This document shows, one piece after another, positions 31,081 to 40,389 of a stretch of DNA of 64,000 nucleotides. The notes under the pieces were generated by a model that saw nothing but the letters and a program-made list of their open reading frames with translations, made no database searches and was not told the DNA's origin. This stretch comes from Ceratodon purpureus (Eukaryota; Streptophyta; Bryopsida; Pseudoditrichales; Ditrichaceae). Position 1 is the stretch's first letter. Every line of letters starts with the position of its first letter. The stretch spans positions 103,371,235 to 103,435,234 of the forward strand of contig CM026426.1 in assembly GCA_014871385.1 (NCBI GenBank), read 5' to 3'. The position numbers were made by a program, and so were the translations under genes.

Positions 31081-31090
31081 CGTTGTAGTG

Positions 31091-32637
31091 TTAAAACTTT
31101 TTCTCCAACTTAGAATATTACGATCTCACAAATGATAAAGAGTTTAAATCGTCTTTGGAGGTACATGTACACATACAAGTAAGGTACTAGATCTTACGGT
31201 TACCCCCCCAAAATATTTCAAAACTTGAAAACTTACTCCTTATATTGAAAGAGTTTTGACGGATTTTGGCTGTTTTGAGGCCTTTCGACTTTAGAGGTTG
31301 ATATGTACATAGTCACAAAAACATAAAAGGTAGGTAAGTAGGTAGGTAGGTTGGTAGAAAGGTAGGTAGGCAGGAAGGAGTGCATGACACACGGACACTA
31401 TTTTCATATATATATATAGATGGTATGTACTTGTGTCCTTTAGACAATTACAAAAGATAAAAGATAGTAAATATCAATGTGAGTTAAGAATAGTATGTGA
31501 TATAATTCAAAAAGTAGGTATGATATTCACATATTTCCCTTGTCCTTTCATCTCCCTTGTCCTTTCGTCTCCCTTGTCCTTTCATTTCCCTTGTCCTCTC
31601 GGCTCCTCATATTTTGTTGTATATGTACTATAGAATAACGGGCTTGAACAAGTCGGCCAAATATTTTTGAACCGTACACGGACAAACCCGTGATTGTATT
31701 CTTTTATACGTATAGATGTGGATCAATTTTTGAGTCCTAAGCCCTCGTGGATTGCGAGATCATGACATATTTGTATTCAACAAAAAAAATCTATTTATTG
31801 CGGGGTAAAAATGCTACTTACAAACCAAAACCCTCCAACTAAAAAGTTCTTCAGCTTGATCTCAGAAACACTCTTGCACTAGAAACAATCATCAAAACAA
31901 ACTCTTTGCTCAATTCATAGCCTTGCAATGGTGAAAACTACCCTATGATTTACAAAAGAAGAAGAGTCCAAAACCAATTAAATACCTTGCACTAAAACGA
32001 AAACAATGTCATCTTCACACCTTGTATTGGACTAAACTTTCTACCACAAAAACTAGACTTAATTAGATTTTTAACCAAAAAGAATACTTGAAATCCAACA
32101 ATGGATGAAGGAGATGTAGCTCTTCAAAGAGGATGGATTTTTTGGGTTTTGTTCAATTCAAAGACATTATTGGACAAACAAATGATATTCAAACAAAAAA
32201 ACCTCCAACTAGAAAGTTGTGAAACTTGATCCTAAGATTAAACCTAAAGAGAGGAAGAGTTGTAGCAAATGTTTGCAAGGTAATCAGAGCACTTGGGAGC
32301 TGCTCTTAGATTGCTTTGGCAGGATATCCTCAACGCTGGGTTGTTACTAGGCATGGGGTTCATCCATCCGGGGGGCCTTTGTTTGGGGCTCATCCCAGCT
32401 TTCAAGCCAGGACCTGGACGTAGCCTCTCTCCCCCGCCTGCCCGCCACCGTGCCCGCCCGCCACCCTGCCCACCCCCGCTTCCGACATTGCTCTGGCTCT
32501 CACCCTCGCTTCCGCCTCCGATCAGAACCTCCTCCCTATTCGTGCCGTCTCCCCTCTCCTCACCTCTGCCACCGCGGCTCTTGAAGTCCAGCAGATATTG
32601 CACTTTTTGGCATGTCATTAGTTTCTTGGTTAGGGTG
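31091..32637. other. spacer with simple repeats left of the piggyBac
   Basis: Holds a GTAG/GGTA microsatellite (about 31328-31378), a short TA run (about 31408-31420) and four copies of a 17-18-bp TCCCTTGTCCTTTCA unit (31536 to about 31605). A diverged direct repeat CCTCCAACTA-AAAGTT...CTTGATC lies at about 31826 and 32201. A GC-rich stretch at 32290-32590 is open on both strands (141 aa plus, 184 aa minus) but low-complexity, and I do not call a gene. It could be an exon of a host locus into which the piggyBac landed. Confidence 0.5.
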
Positions 32638-32657
32638 TTAACCCCTTTAGGATGTTG
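32638..32657 (+). repeat. left TTAA target and piggyBac TIR
   Basis: TTAA then CCCCTTTAGGATGTTG. Just inside, TGGGT (32656-32660) and ACCCA (32666-32670) can form a short stem. The 12-bp subterminal repeat follows at 32725. Confidence 0.9.
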
Positions 32658-32736
32658 GGTGTCAAACCCAGAAACTGTACATGCTGTATTTTTTGACAAA
32701 GTTTGCATACAACAGTGAATTTGAGCACTTGGGTGA

Positions 32737-33927
32737 TTGAGTTTTGAAGTGATTTTTTTTTGAGACATAGAGGGTGAAGTGTGGAAAAGAAATATCAAAT
32801 TTAATTAAGAATCTAATATGTAGATAATTTTAGAGAAAATTCCAAGTAAGAGGGGGTGTCATGTGCTCTAAAATCAGTATCTGTAGAGGAAGAGAAGTAT
32901 TGTACAGGTGTTCAGAGTACAATTATTGGTCTGATCCAGAGATTCTCCGTCAGGGTTACTTTTTTTAGCCGGTTTTGGGGGGCAGTTGGTGACCTGTAAG
33001 ACCGGTCACTGCCAATGTGGTAGGTGACTGGAAAAACTGGGGGCCAATGGGGTGTGAGGTGTTGGATGTCACAAGACAATGGCGACCAACTGTCACAGCC
33101 CCCAGACTGCGGCATGGAGCGGTTACAAACATAGATCAGCAACTCAGAAAATGAAACTGACTAATACAAGTCCTTTGCCATAGATACGAACTTCATGCAC
33201 TCAGAGAACTCCCGGCCTATAAAGGCACATGCACTGTACTTGTAAACAATCAGCACCTTCTAAGATCACTGAACAGCAAGGAAATCAGACAACTATATGA
33301 ACAACTTCCACAGAAGAACCCTGCAATGTGAAAACACAAGAACTAAATAAACAATCCATTCACCAATAACCTATCAATGCTACAGACAGCAACTTCTCAA
33401 AATCCCCACTTTTCACTCACATACCCCAAACCCAGCCGAATGAAAAGCTACAAACTTCGCAAAACCGGAAAACGTGATGGAGACGGCGATGCAAGAATTA
33501 GAGCACCTCCTAGTCGAACAAGACTCCAAGAAAACTGTGAAGTCCAGCAGTATACTTGCAATTACACACAGAATGTACAAAGCATCAGCCCCCCAGCCCA
33601 ATCACGAACCCAAGTGCCAATGGTAACACTGATAAACCTACACAGGGTTCTTAAAAATTCAACAACAATGCCTGAAGCCGCTAACAAGAAGTTTCCAAAA
33701 AATTGCAAAGTGTCAACAACACAAGGAGCCAAATTCACATCATCCTAGTCCAGTATGAAGAAACGAAAGAAGTTTAGAAAATCCGTGTCTCCACAGCCCA
33801 AGGTCTGAACCGGTGCTCTCCTCCCCAGAGTCAGTAGAAGGTGGAAGCATAGTGTTTAGGGGGTGTACACGAGGTGTGAACACTAAGGAAACTGGGTAGA
33901 CTCCAATTGAAACAATGGACACAGACA
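32737..33927. other. piggyBac left arm, non-coding
   Basis: About 1.2 kb between the subterminal repeat and the B3 gene stop. It probably contains the B3 3' UTR. A plus-strand frame of 123 codons (33377-33748) is low-complexity and not convincing. A GGTGACxGT-rich piece near 32990-33080 with several GTGAC/GTCAC words may be a small inserted repeat. Confidence 0.4.
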
Positions 33928-35436
33928 TCAGACGAAGAGGTGGCTCCCGGGAATCTTCACTGAGACCTCGAAGGAGGCTGGTCCTGTCTTGGAGAAGAGG
34001 AGTGTATCCCCCAGCTTTAGCTCGTTCTTCTTGTAGAAGCTATACCAGCCTGAGGTGAAGAAGCAAAAGGTCTGCTTGGCGGTGACACATAGAGAGGCCT
34101 TGACAGGCATTTCGGCGATGGGGCCAGCCAGAGTGAAGAAGTGGTCATCGAATTGGTCGGTGCCGTACGTCCTCCAGTAGAGGGTAGGGATGTCCTGCGT
34201 AGGGGATAGAAGAAAGCATGTGTTAGTCCGGTAGAAGCTCATTATCAATTACAAAACAGTCTTCCCACACATACCAGAACCTGCGGAAAACAGACTACAT
34301 ATACCACCTCGAAAGCTGACCTCTATCTCCAAAAAATCAACAACAATTACTTCCGTAGCAACATTCCTACAAACTCTAATACAGCACTGAGTGCGAACAA
34401 GAACCAAAGGAAGGTCAGCAGTAACCCTAGGCCAAGATCACCTAAGTAGAGAAATCCACCTCCACAAGTACTAGCAATTTCACTTAGAGAACAACCAGAG
34501 CGACTGGAACTCCCCTCGAAGGTCACAGATCCACAGCAAGCCAAACAGAAGAGTTGGGAAAGTCTTACCAGCCTCGACCCGGTCCCTTTGTTGGTGTGGG
34601 AGGCTCGGAGGGTCTTGGAGAACGTTGGCACCCAAAGCTTCGCAGGGGCAGCGGCCGGAGCAGAGGTGGCGGCGGCCTCCACTGGCGAGTCCGATGTAGT
34701 CTTCGCAGGAGCCTTCGCCTTCGGCTCGCGATGGCGCTCGATTTGGACCGCGAGGGTGCAGTCGTCGGCTGGCTCGAAGGCTAGCAGATCTCCGATGGAG
34801 ATGTTGTTGTCCGCCACGAATTCGGCCCAGCCTCGGCCGATGCTGAAGGCCGTCATCCTCGACCCCGGCTCGAAGCGCTTGAGCTGCAGCGGCCAGGCCT
34901 TGGACCCCGTCATTGAGGTGAGAAGACGTACATCCAGGATCCCTGGCCAACCCGTCGCAGCTGTGAATTTCTTTGGAATTTCCTGCACAGGGCAAACCAT
35001 TGAGATTGCAGTCAGAAATCCCAAGGCGAATGAAAAAACAGAAGTGAATCTAATGTTTAGCTCTACATCACAACAAAAAGTTCAGAGGCCATCAACGATT
35101 CACCAAGCATAACTTTTACAGAGACGCCCTACTTCTCCGAGCTATGGCGGGCAGCGGCTAAGGCACTCTCTACAGGGGTCTTGGGTTCACGCCATGACTC
35201 CGGTCGCAACAACAGAAACCCTGACTCGCTAATTACATCGCAAAGGTCACTCAGTGTACGGCGCCTCTTGGTCCCGCTTACATCACTCTTTCATGGCTTA
35301 GGGTACTTACGATTCGGTGAAGATCCGTGGCGGACTCCACGCGAGTCGCGAAGAAAACCGCCCCGCAGTCGTCGAGCTCCCGGATCAGAGAGGGATATGC
35401 GTCGTCTTCCACCTCCCCCGGATTCACATCGGCCAT
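33928..35436 (-). CDS. two-domain B3 DNA-binding protein
   Basis: Three exons with good GT-AG junctions and consistent phase: 35436-35311 (ATG at 35436), 34982-34569 and 34194-33928, giving 268 aa. B3 domain 1 spans about residues 27-125: CGAVFFATRVESATDLHRI, then EIPKKF across the first intron, then SKAWPLQLKRFEPG, GRGWAEFVADNNISIGD and LLAFEP. A linker rich in Ala and Pro follows. B3 domain 2 spans about 160-268: PTFSKTLRASHTNKG, DIPTLYW, FTSGWYSFYKKNELKLGD and TLLFSKTG. Both show the IP..F/Y...GW..F...N.L..GD..LF pattern of REM-type plant B3 proteins, nuclear DNA-binding factors. No stop or frameshift is seen. The gene lies wholly inside the piggyBac, same strand as the transposase, so it travels with the element. 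Introns show it was taken from genomic DNA or is an original element gene. Confidence 0.8.
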
Positions 35437-35639
35437 GGCGGAGAGTGAGACGCGAGGCTGCACAATGCGAGGCAGGGCTGAGAGAAGGCGGGAGACAGAA
35501 AGAGGAGCTGGAGACAACAAGAAATCGAGAAGAGGAACGAAGGCGCAGCAGAGGGGCTATTGGGGAGGAGAAGTGCGGAATGGGGAAGAAGAACCCACCT
35601 GAAGAAAGGGAAATGCATCGCCCCCGCAGCCAAAATTCA
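35437..35639. promoter_or_regulatory. upstream region of the B3 gene
   Basis: GC-rich, purine-rich on the plus strand; probably the 5' UTR and core promoter of the B3 gene on the minus strand. No TATA box recognised. Overlapping short frames on both strands are low-complexity. Confidence 0.35.
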
Positions 35640-36760
35640 ATGCCGCGAGGGCTGCAACCGCCGTCGCCGAGTTATGGCCCCCCCGCAGCAAAGTACTGGT
35701 GACTGGGGGTGGGGACTGGGGACTGGGTGCGAATCACCAGCGTCTGCCCAATGCGGATCCTCCTGTGGTCTCCCCTCCTGAATCCTCTCCTCGACCGGCT
35801 CCGTGGCACCAATTTCAGCAAATGCATCATTAGCGTGAGGAACCCAGTCGGCTACAACGTTGTTGAGAGGTGCCTCGTCCTTCTCTTCCACGGGGGGGGG
35901 GCCTCCACCTCTGGAGCCGCGGCCACCTCCTCAGCTGCAGGAGCCGCTTCGGCCGGAGCAGCATGCTCCCGCTCCTCAACAATGGGAGCCTCCACACCCT
36001 CCGCTGGAGCAGCTGCGTCCTCCACAACTGGAGCTGCGGCTTCCTCAGCAGCTGCTGCCTCCACTACGGGGGCAGCGAATTCCCTGTCTTCGTCAATGGG
36101 GGCCTCGTCGGATGGGGCATCGGCCTCCTCCACAGCAGGGGCTGCCTCCTCCTCAGCAACCGGTGCCTCCTCAACCGGCGCTGCCACCTCCTTCTCCTCG
36201 ACCGCAGCGGCCTCCTCCGATGGAGCAGCTGCCTCCTCCACTACAGCCATAGCCTCCTCCGATGGCGCAGCAGAGTCCTCAGCAACAGCGGGTGCATCCT
36301 CCAATACTGCAGGTGCCTCCTCTACAGGGGCGGCCTCCTCCTTCTCTTCCAATGCAGGGGCGGCCTCCTCCTTCTCTTCCAATGCAGGGGCCTCCACCTC
36401 TGGAGCCGCGGCCACCGCCACAGCTGCAGGAACCTCTTCGGCCGGAGCAGCATGCTCCCGCTCCTCGACAATGGGAGCCTCAGCCTGCTCCGCTGGAGCA
36501 GCTGCCTCCTCCACAACTGGAGCTGCGGCCACAAATGCAGCTGGTGCCTCCACTACGGGGACAGCCAACTCCTTGTCCTCGTTGGTGGGGGCCTCGTCGG
36601 ATGGGGTAGCGGCCTCCTCCACAGCAGGCCGGGATGAATGTAAACTCGTTGATTCTCCATCTAATTTATACCTGTCCATGATTGTCCAAAGCTGCTTTCG
36701 TACATCTTGTGCCCTCCTCAATGACCGAGACTGCTCAAAGTTTTGAAAAGTTGAGCAAAC
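35640..36760 (-). pseudogene. PRP22 exon copy fused to Ala/Glu/Pro/Val-rich ORF
   Basis: Minus-strand frame 36721-35852 starts [20 protein letters not shown], a second copy of PRP22 helicase sequence found intact at about 37420-37480. It then runs for about 250 residues in repeats such as EEAAAPVEEAP, EREHAAP and ALEEKEEAAP. Against the other copy, about 105 bp of PRP22 sequence is missing between the GAATGTAAACT-GTTGATTCTCC part and the CATCTAATTTATACC part. A run of ten G at about 35891-35900 shifts the frame; beyond it another frame continues EEKDEAPLNNVVADWVPHAN to about 35640. The complementary strand is open for 345 codons, a by-product of the repeated composition. No known function; it could be a real acidic linker protein or a chance product. 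Confidence 0.4.
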
Positions 36761-37036
36761 GAGCTGCTACAACTGCTATAGTCGTTACTGTGCACTAATG
36801 ATCTCCACAGTATGTGCAGTGACGCACCAGGTCAAAAAAATGAAAAACATTTGGTGATGCTGTAAGCTCATGGTCGTCAAGCCTTCATGCAGCAAAGACT
36901 CGGCAGGTCAGAGAAGTCACCGCAACTGCTGATGCCAGGTTCTGCTTCATGTCATTCTTCCCCAACCTCTCTAAGGAATCATAAAGTTCGCCTCCATCCA
37001 GTACAAGGACTCCAGGGAGAAACTTGGCCTAAGAAC
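36761..37036. other. spacer between the PRP22 pieces
   Basis: About 275 bp. The minus strand near 36960-37020 (KFLPGVLVLDGGELYDSLER-like reading) resembles coding sequence but I cannot place it. Confidence 0.3.
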
Positions 37037-38177
37037 TCAAGCCCATCTTTTACTAAGACGCCATGAATTTGGCTCATGGTACCGATCATACAGAGGTTCA
37101 ATTCGCTCCTGTCGTTTTCTCTTGCTCATTTTTGTGGGATCAGCAACTTTGAAGAAACGCGGAGCCAATTCGACTAACCATTTGGGGTCCATCAGAGTCA
37201 CTTCTCGCATATACTCCTTCGTGGTCATAACTAACTCGTGATAGATAACCCAATCAGGTTGCCTCTGAAATAGAGCACTGTTGGGATGAATGTAAACTGG
37301 TTGATTCTCCACCAGAGTACGGTAGCCCTCCTGAGGATCCTTCCGCGCTGCATGAAAGAAAAACCCTGCTGCTATTGCTTTTCGTATCCGTGTAAAGTTC
37401 TTTCCCGCACTCACCACATCTAATTTATACCTGTCCATGATTGTCAAAAGCTGCTTTCGCACATCTTGTGCCCTCCTCAATGACCGAGACTGCACAAAAT
37501 TCTCAAAACACCAAGGACCTGAGAAGTTCTTCGCCTTCCAAGCTTCATAAACTGCCAGTAATGTCAAATGATCACCCTCTACTTGGAAAAACTTGGCCCT
37601 TTTCTGATCAGCCTGTGCTTGTTTCTCCCGTGGTCGGTAAAAGATATTCTGAGCTTGCAACATAGAAATAATGGTCAAAATTTCGTCGCTGCACCCCAAG
37701 TCTACACTGGCGAGAAGCATCTTAGACAGAGGCGGCTCTAGCGGAAACTCTGCCATCTTCCTTCCAAGCTTCGTCAGAAGACCTTCCTCGTCCAGGGCTC
37801 CAAGGCTGTATAGCTGTTCCATAGCAGAAATAAGTGCTTGGGGTGGAGGGGGGTCCATGAAATCAAAGGATAGAAGGTCGTTGATTCCCATTGCTTTCAT
37901 TGTCAATGTTGTCAAACCCAGATTAACCCTTTGAATTTCTGGGACTGTTGTAGGCAACATCTCATTCCGATAGGCACTTTCAGTGTACAACCGGTAGCAC
38001 TTGCCAGGTCCTGTTCTTCCTGCACGTCCAGGTCGTTGCCTTGCAGAGGCCTGTGATATAGGCGTGATCACCAAAGAGTCTAAGCCTAACTTTGGGTTGT
38101 AAACGTTCTGCTTCGCAAATCCAGGATCCACGACGTAGTATATTCCATCAATCGTGAGAGAAGCCTCAGCAATATTC
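37037..38177 (-). pseudogene. PRP22/DHX8 DEAH-box helicase, C-terminal third
   Basis: An open minus-strand frame of about 380 codons, intronless. It starts inside the helicase core at [20 protein letters not shown] (motif V region). Motif VI reads [10 protein letters not shown], where most DEAH helicases have QRxGRAGR. It then runs through the HA2 (winged-helix/ratchet) region ([20 protein letters not shown]) and the OB-fold region ([27 protein letters not shown]), ending with [20 protein letters not shown] and a normal-looking C-terminus. PRP22 releases spliced mRNA from the spliceosome. Full proteins are about 1,100-1,200 aa, so motifs I-IV are absent and this cannot be an active helicase. 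It lies in the piggyBac, joined at about 38178 to a GH3 piece across a 17-bp tandem duplication. Confidence 0.8.
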
Positions 38178-38211
38178 ACATGAACTAGTTTCCAACATGA
38201 ACTAGTTTCCA

Positions 38212-39440
38212 ACATGGCCACAAAGCTAGGAAACAATCACTGCCTTCACACATGCGTTGTACCATGTCAAGACCAGCGTGGATGCCAGCATACACAGAAT
38301 ACGTGTAGTTGGCTCCGGGGGGATCGGTGATGAGGTCGATGCCCATATAGTCCGAGATTATGAAGCCTTTGAATCCCAGCTCCTTCTTCAGCACACGGGT
38401 GAGCAGGAACTTGTTGCGTGCATTTTGACGCCATTCCAGTTGCTGTACGAGGCCATGACGGTCGCCACGCCCTTCCGGACGGCGTCCTTGTATGCCTTCA
38501 TGTGGATGTTCACCAGCACCCGTCGCAGCTCACTTGGGTGTTATTCCCGTTGAGTCCTCTGGTCGTGCCTCCGTCGCCCACGAAGTGCCTCGCACACGCA
38601 GCCACCTTGTCACTGCACCGCGGTTGCAGGAGTAGTACTCACATGATGAGAGCCTGAAAGCTTCGTTCAACCCATATTTCGCTAGTTATGTTGGAATAGT
38701 ACAAAGAGGCTCTTGTGGAGCGTACCTATCCTCGCACACGCAGCCACCTTGTCGCACGCAGCCACCAGTTTCTGGCATGGGATCTTCCCATCCCATCCAG
38801 CGGGCGCCCTGCCTTGCAACCCGTCGATCAGAGATGTCATGTCGCGCACGATTTCTGGATCCTCACTGTAACTCTCGTAGCATCGCCCCCACCTAGGATC
38901 CCGACATACCTGACAAACATCAAGCGTCATCTCTCCTCTAAATTTTCCGAATCCTTTTCAGAATTCTCGATAACGCAGTACATGTAACATAAACATCTGC
39001 AAATCCACTTCAACATAAACATCTGCAAATCCAGACTCAAACATCCCTCAAGATCAGGAGAGAAATTTAGAAAAGGCGAGGGAAGGAAAAAATAAAAAAT
39101 AAAAAATCAGACACAGCATGCTGTCCCACAGAGCCATGCGTCGACAAGCTTTTTCCAAAACCTGGCGATCAGTTGTGTAAATTGCGGAAGGCAGACCTGG
39201 TGCACCCGAGGCCGACATTGTGGGGGAAGATGGTAGCACCGTAGATGTTGTTGTTGCCATGCACGGCATCAATCCCGTAAATGAGAGGGCTGGCAAGGCG
39301 AGTGTTCGTCGCTGCTTTCTGGAAGTAGTTAGTCATGTTGCCCCATTGCAACCCAGTTGCATTCTCGACTGGACCACTGCCTCCCCCGCTCAGTATACTC
39401 CCTGCAGTCACGGCTCTCTGCAACGAACCATCAGGGTTCT
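38212..39440 (-). pseudogene. GH3 beta-glucosidase gene fragment
   Basis: Minus strand, exons in collinear order. First (about 39440-39195): GPVENATGLQWGNMTNYFQ and SPLIYGIDAVHGNNNIYGAT. Second (from 38909, after a clear TTTGTCAG acceptor): [20 protein letters not shown] and [18 protein letters not shown]. Third (about 38620-38212): [19 protein letters not shown], then after a frameshift [20 protein letters not shown]-like sequence and ELGFKGFIISDYMGIDLI, where the Asp of SDY is the GH3 nucleophile. Introns are kept, so capture was from genomic DNA. GH3 enzymes of plants are secreted exo-glucosidases or xylosidases; N- and C-terminal parts are missing here. It is sandwiched between two PRP22 pieces. 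Confidence 0.75.
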
Positions 39441-40000
39441 TCACAATCTTCAGCGGAGACACATCAACAGAATAACGAGTCTGACCCCGAAGAAAAGCCG
39501 GCTCATCTTCATGCAGCTCAATCTCGAGCTCCTCCTCGGCACCTTCATCATGATACAGCATTCCTCCCCCATCGTCATCATACAGCGGATAGTCCTTAAC
39601 GCCCAGCACACCCGACGCAATCTGGTGCTTCGCCTCCCACCGCTCAGTAGAGCTCATCCTCTTCCTCGGTCTCCGATGCGACGTATTCACATGCTCTTCC
39701 ACAATAGAAATCCCCGACAGCCCCTTCCGCATCTCCGGCGCCAAGCTATTGATTCCAAGGATTCGCACGCAAATTCTCCTCCTCCCCTGTCGTCCGCTTC
39801 ATAGGCAACAAATCCTCCCCTGTCTTCTGATCCACATCCCGCATACTAAGACTAATCTTCTTCTCGCTCACAGACAACACCTTCACCCAAACCTCCAGCC
39901 ACGGCTCTTACAGAGCACCCTGTTACGTTACAAAGCCGGCCAAGTAGACCTTCAGCATGTGAAGATCGCACGTAAATCCCATGCTCACAAACTGAAACAA
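39441..40000 (-). pseudogene. PRP22/DHX8 N-terminal part (S1 domain end and linker)
   Basis: Minus-strand readings give KVLSVSEKKISLSMRDVDQ and DLLPMKRTTGEEENLRAN (about 39770-39900). This is the end of the S1 RNA-binding domain and following region of PRP22. Then come STERWEAKHQIASGVLGVKD, EGAEEELEIELHEDEPAFL and QTRYSVDVSPLKIVKNPDGS (about 39450-39700), the linker before the helicase core. The order is right, but at least one frame change occurs near 39770 and the S1 start is degraded. Around 39440 the PRP22 reading passes directly into GH3 sequence in an open frame, a chimeric junction. The piece is on the same strand as the PRP22 C-terminal third, with the helicase motifs I-IV replaced by GH3. 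Confidence 0.75.
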
Positions 40001-40389
40001 AGTTAGTAAATTATCATCAGGTCGGAAAACAAATGCCTTGGTTTAGATTAATGTAGAACATGCTTTACAAAATTACAGTCCATCACTGATGGGATCCCTA
40101 CAGCGACAACAGTACACGGCGAACTAAGTCCTCCTGAGTCTGGAATGTGGGCCAGAAGTGTGAAAAAAAAATTAGCAAAAAACAAAAAACAAAAAAAAGC
40201 CATGCCAAGGGCTGGCCACGAGCATCTTCAGCATGTGTGCCGCGCGGTTGGTGCTGAGTCGCCGGTCCTCTCAGGTCGCCTAGGAGTGCTGAACTTCCCA
40301 TTTCCTTGAATCGTCGCTGCAACAAGTGCATGAAGTTTCCCCTGTACCCGCAACGAAGCCACAAAGATTTCAGCATGTGGAAAACAGAG

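Larger units (their letters stand above)
26430..31090 (+). mobile_element. CACTA (En/Spm) element remnant, right part
   Basis: The plus-strand terminus at 31090 reads ...CGTTGTAGTG, i.e. CACTACAACG inward, the hallmark of CACTA elements. The preceding kilobases are dense in CACATGACTA/TAGTCATG motifs, typical of subterminal repeats. At the left lies the 3' coding end of a Tnp2-type transposase. The left terminus is missing; the LTR at 25.5-26.4 kb abuts the coding remnant. The element is decayed, so it is older than the intact CACTA set at 50.9-61 kb. Confidence 0.6.

Noticed and set aside
32293-32718. Proline-rich plus-strand frame crossing the piggyBac left end
   Set aside because: It runs across the element boundary at 32642 and is low-complexity; the minus strand is equally open.
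33377-33748. 123-codon plus-strand frame in the piggyBac left arm
   Set aside because: Low-complexity, no domain, and lies in the presumed 3' UTR of the B3 gene on the other strand.
35709-36746. 345-codon plus-strand Ser/Ala/Gly-rich frame
   Set aside because: Exact complement of the repetitive minus-strand frame. Repeated composition keeps both strands open, and the minus strand has the PRP22-derived start.
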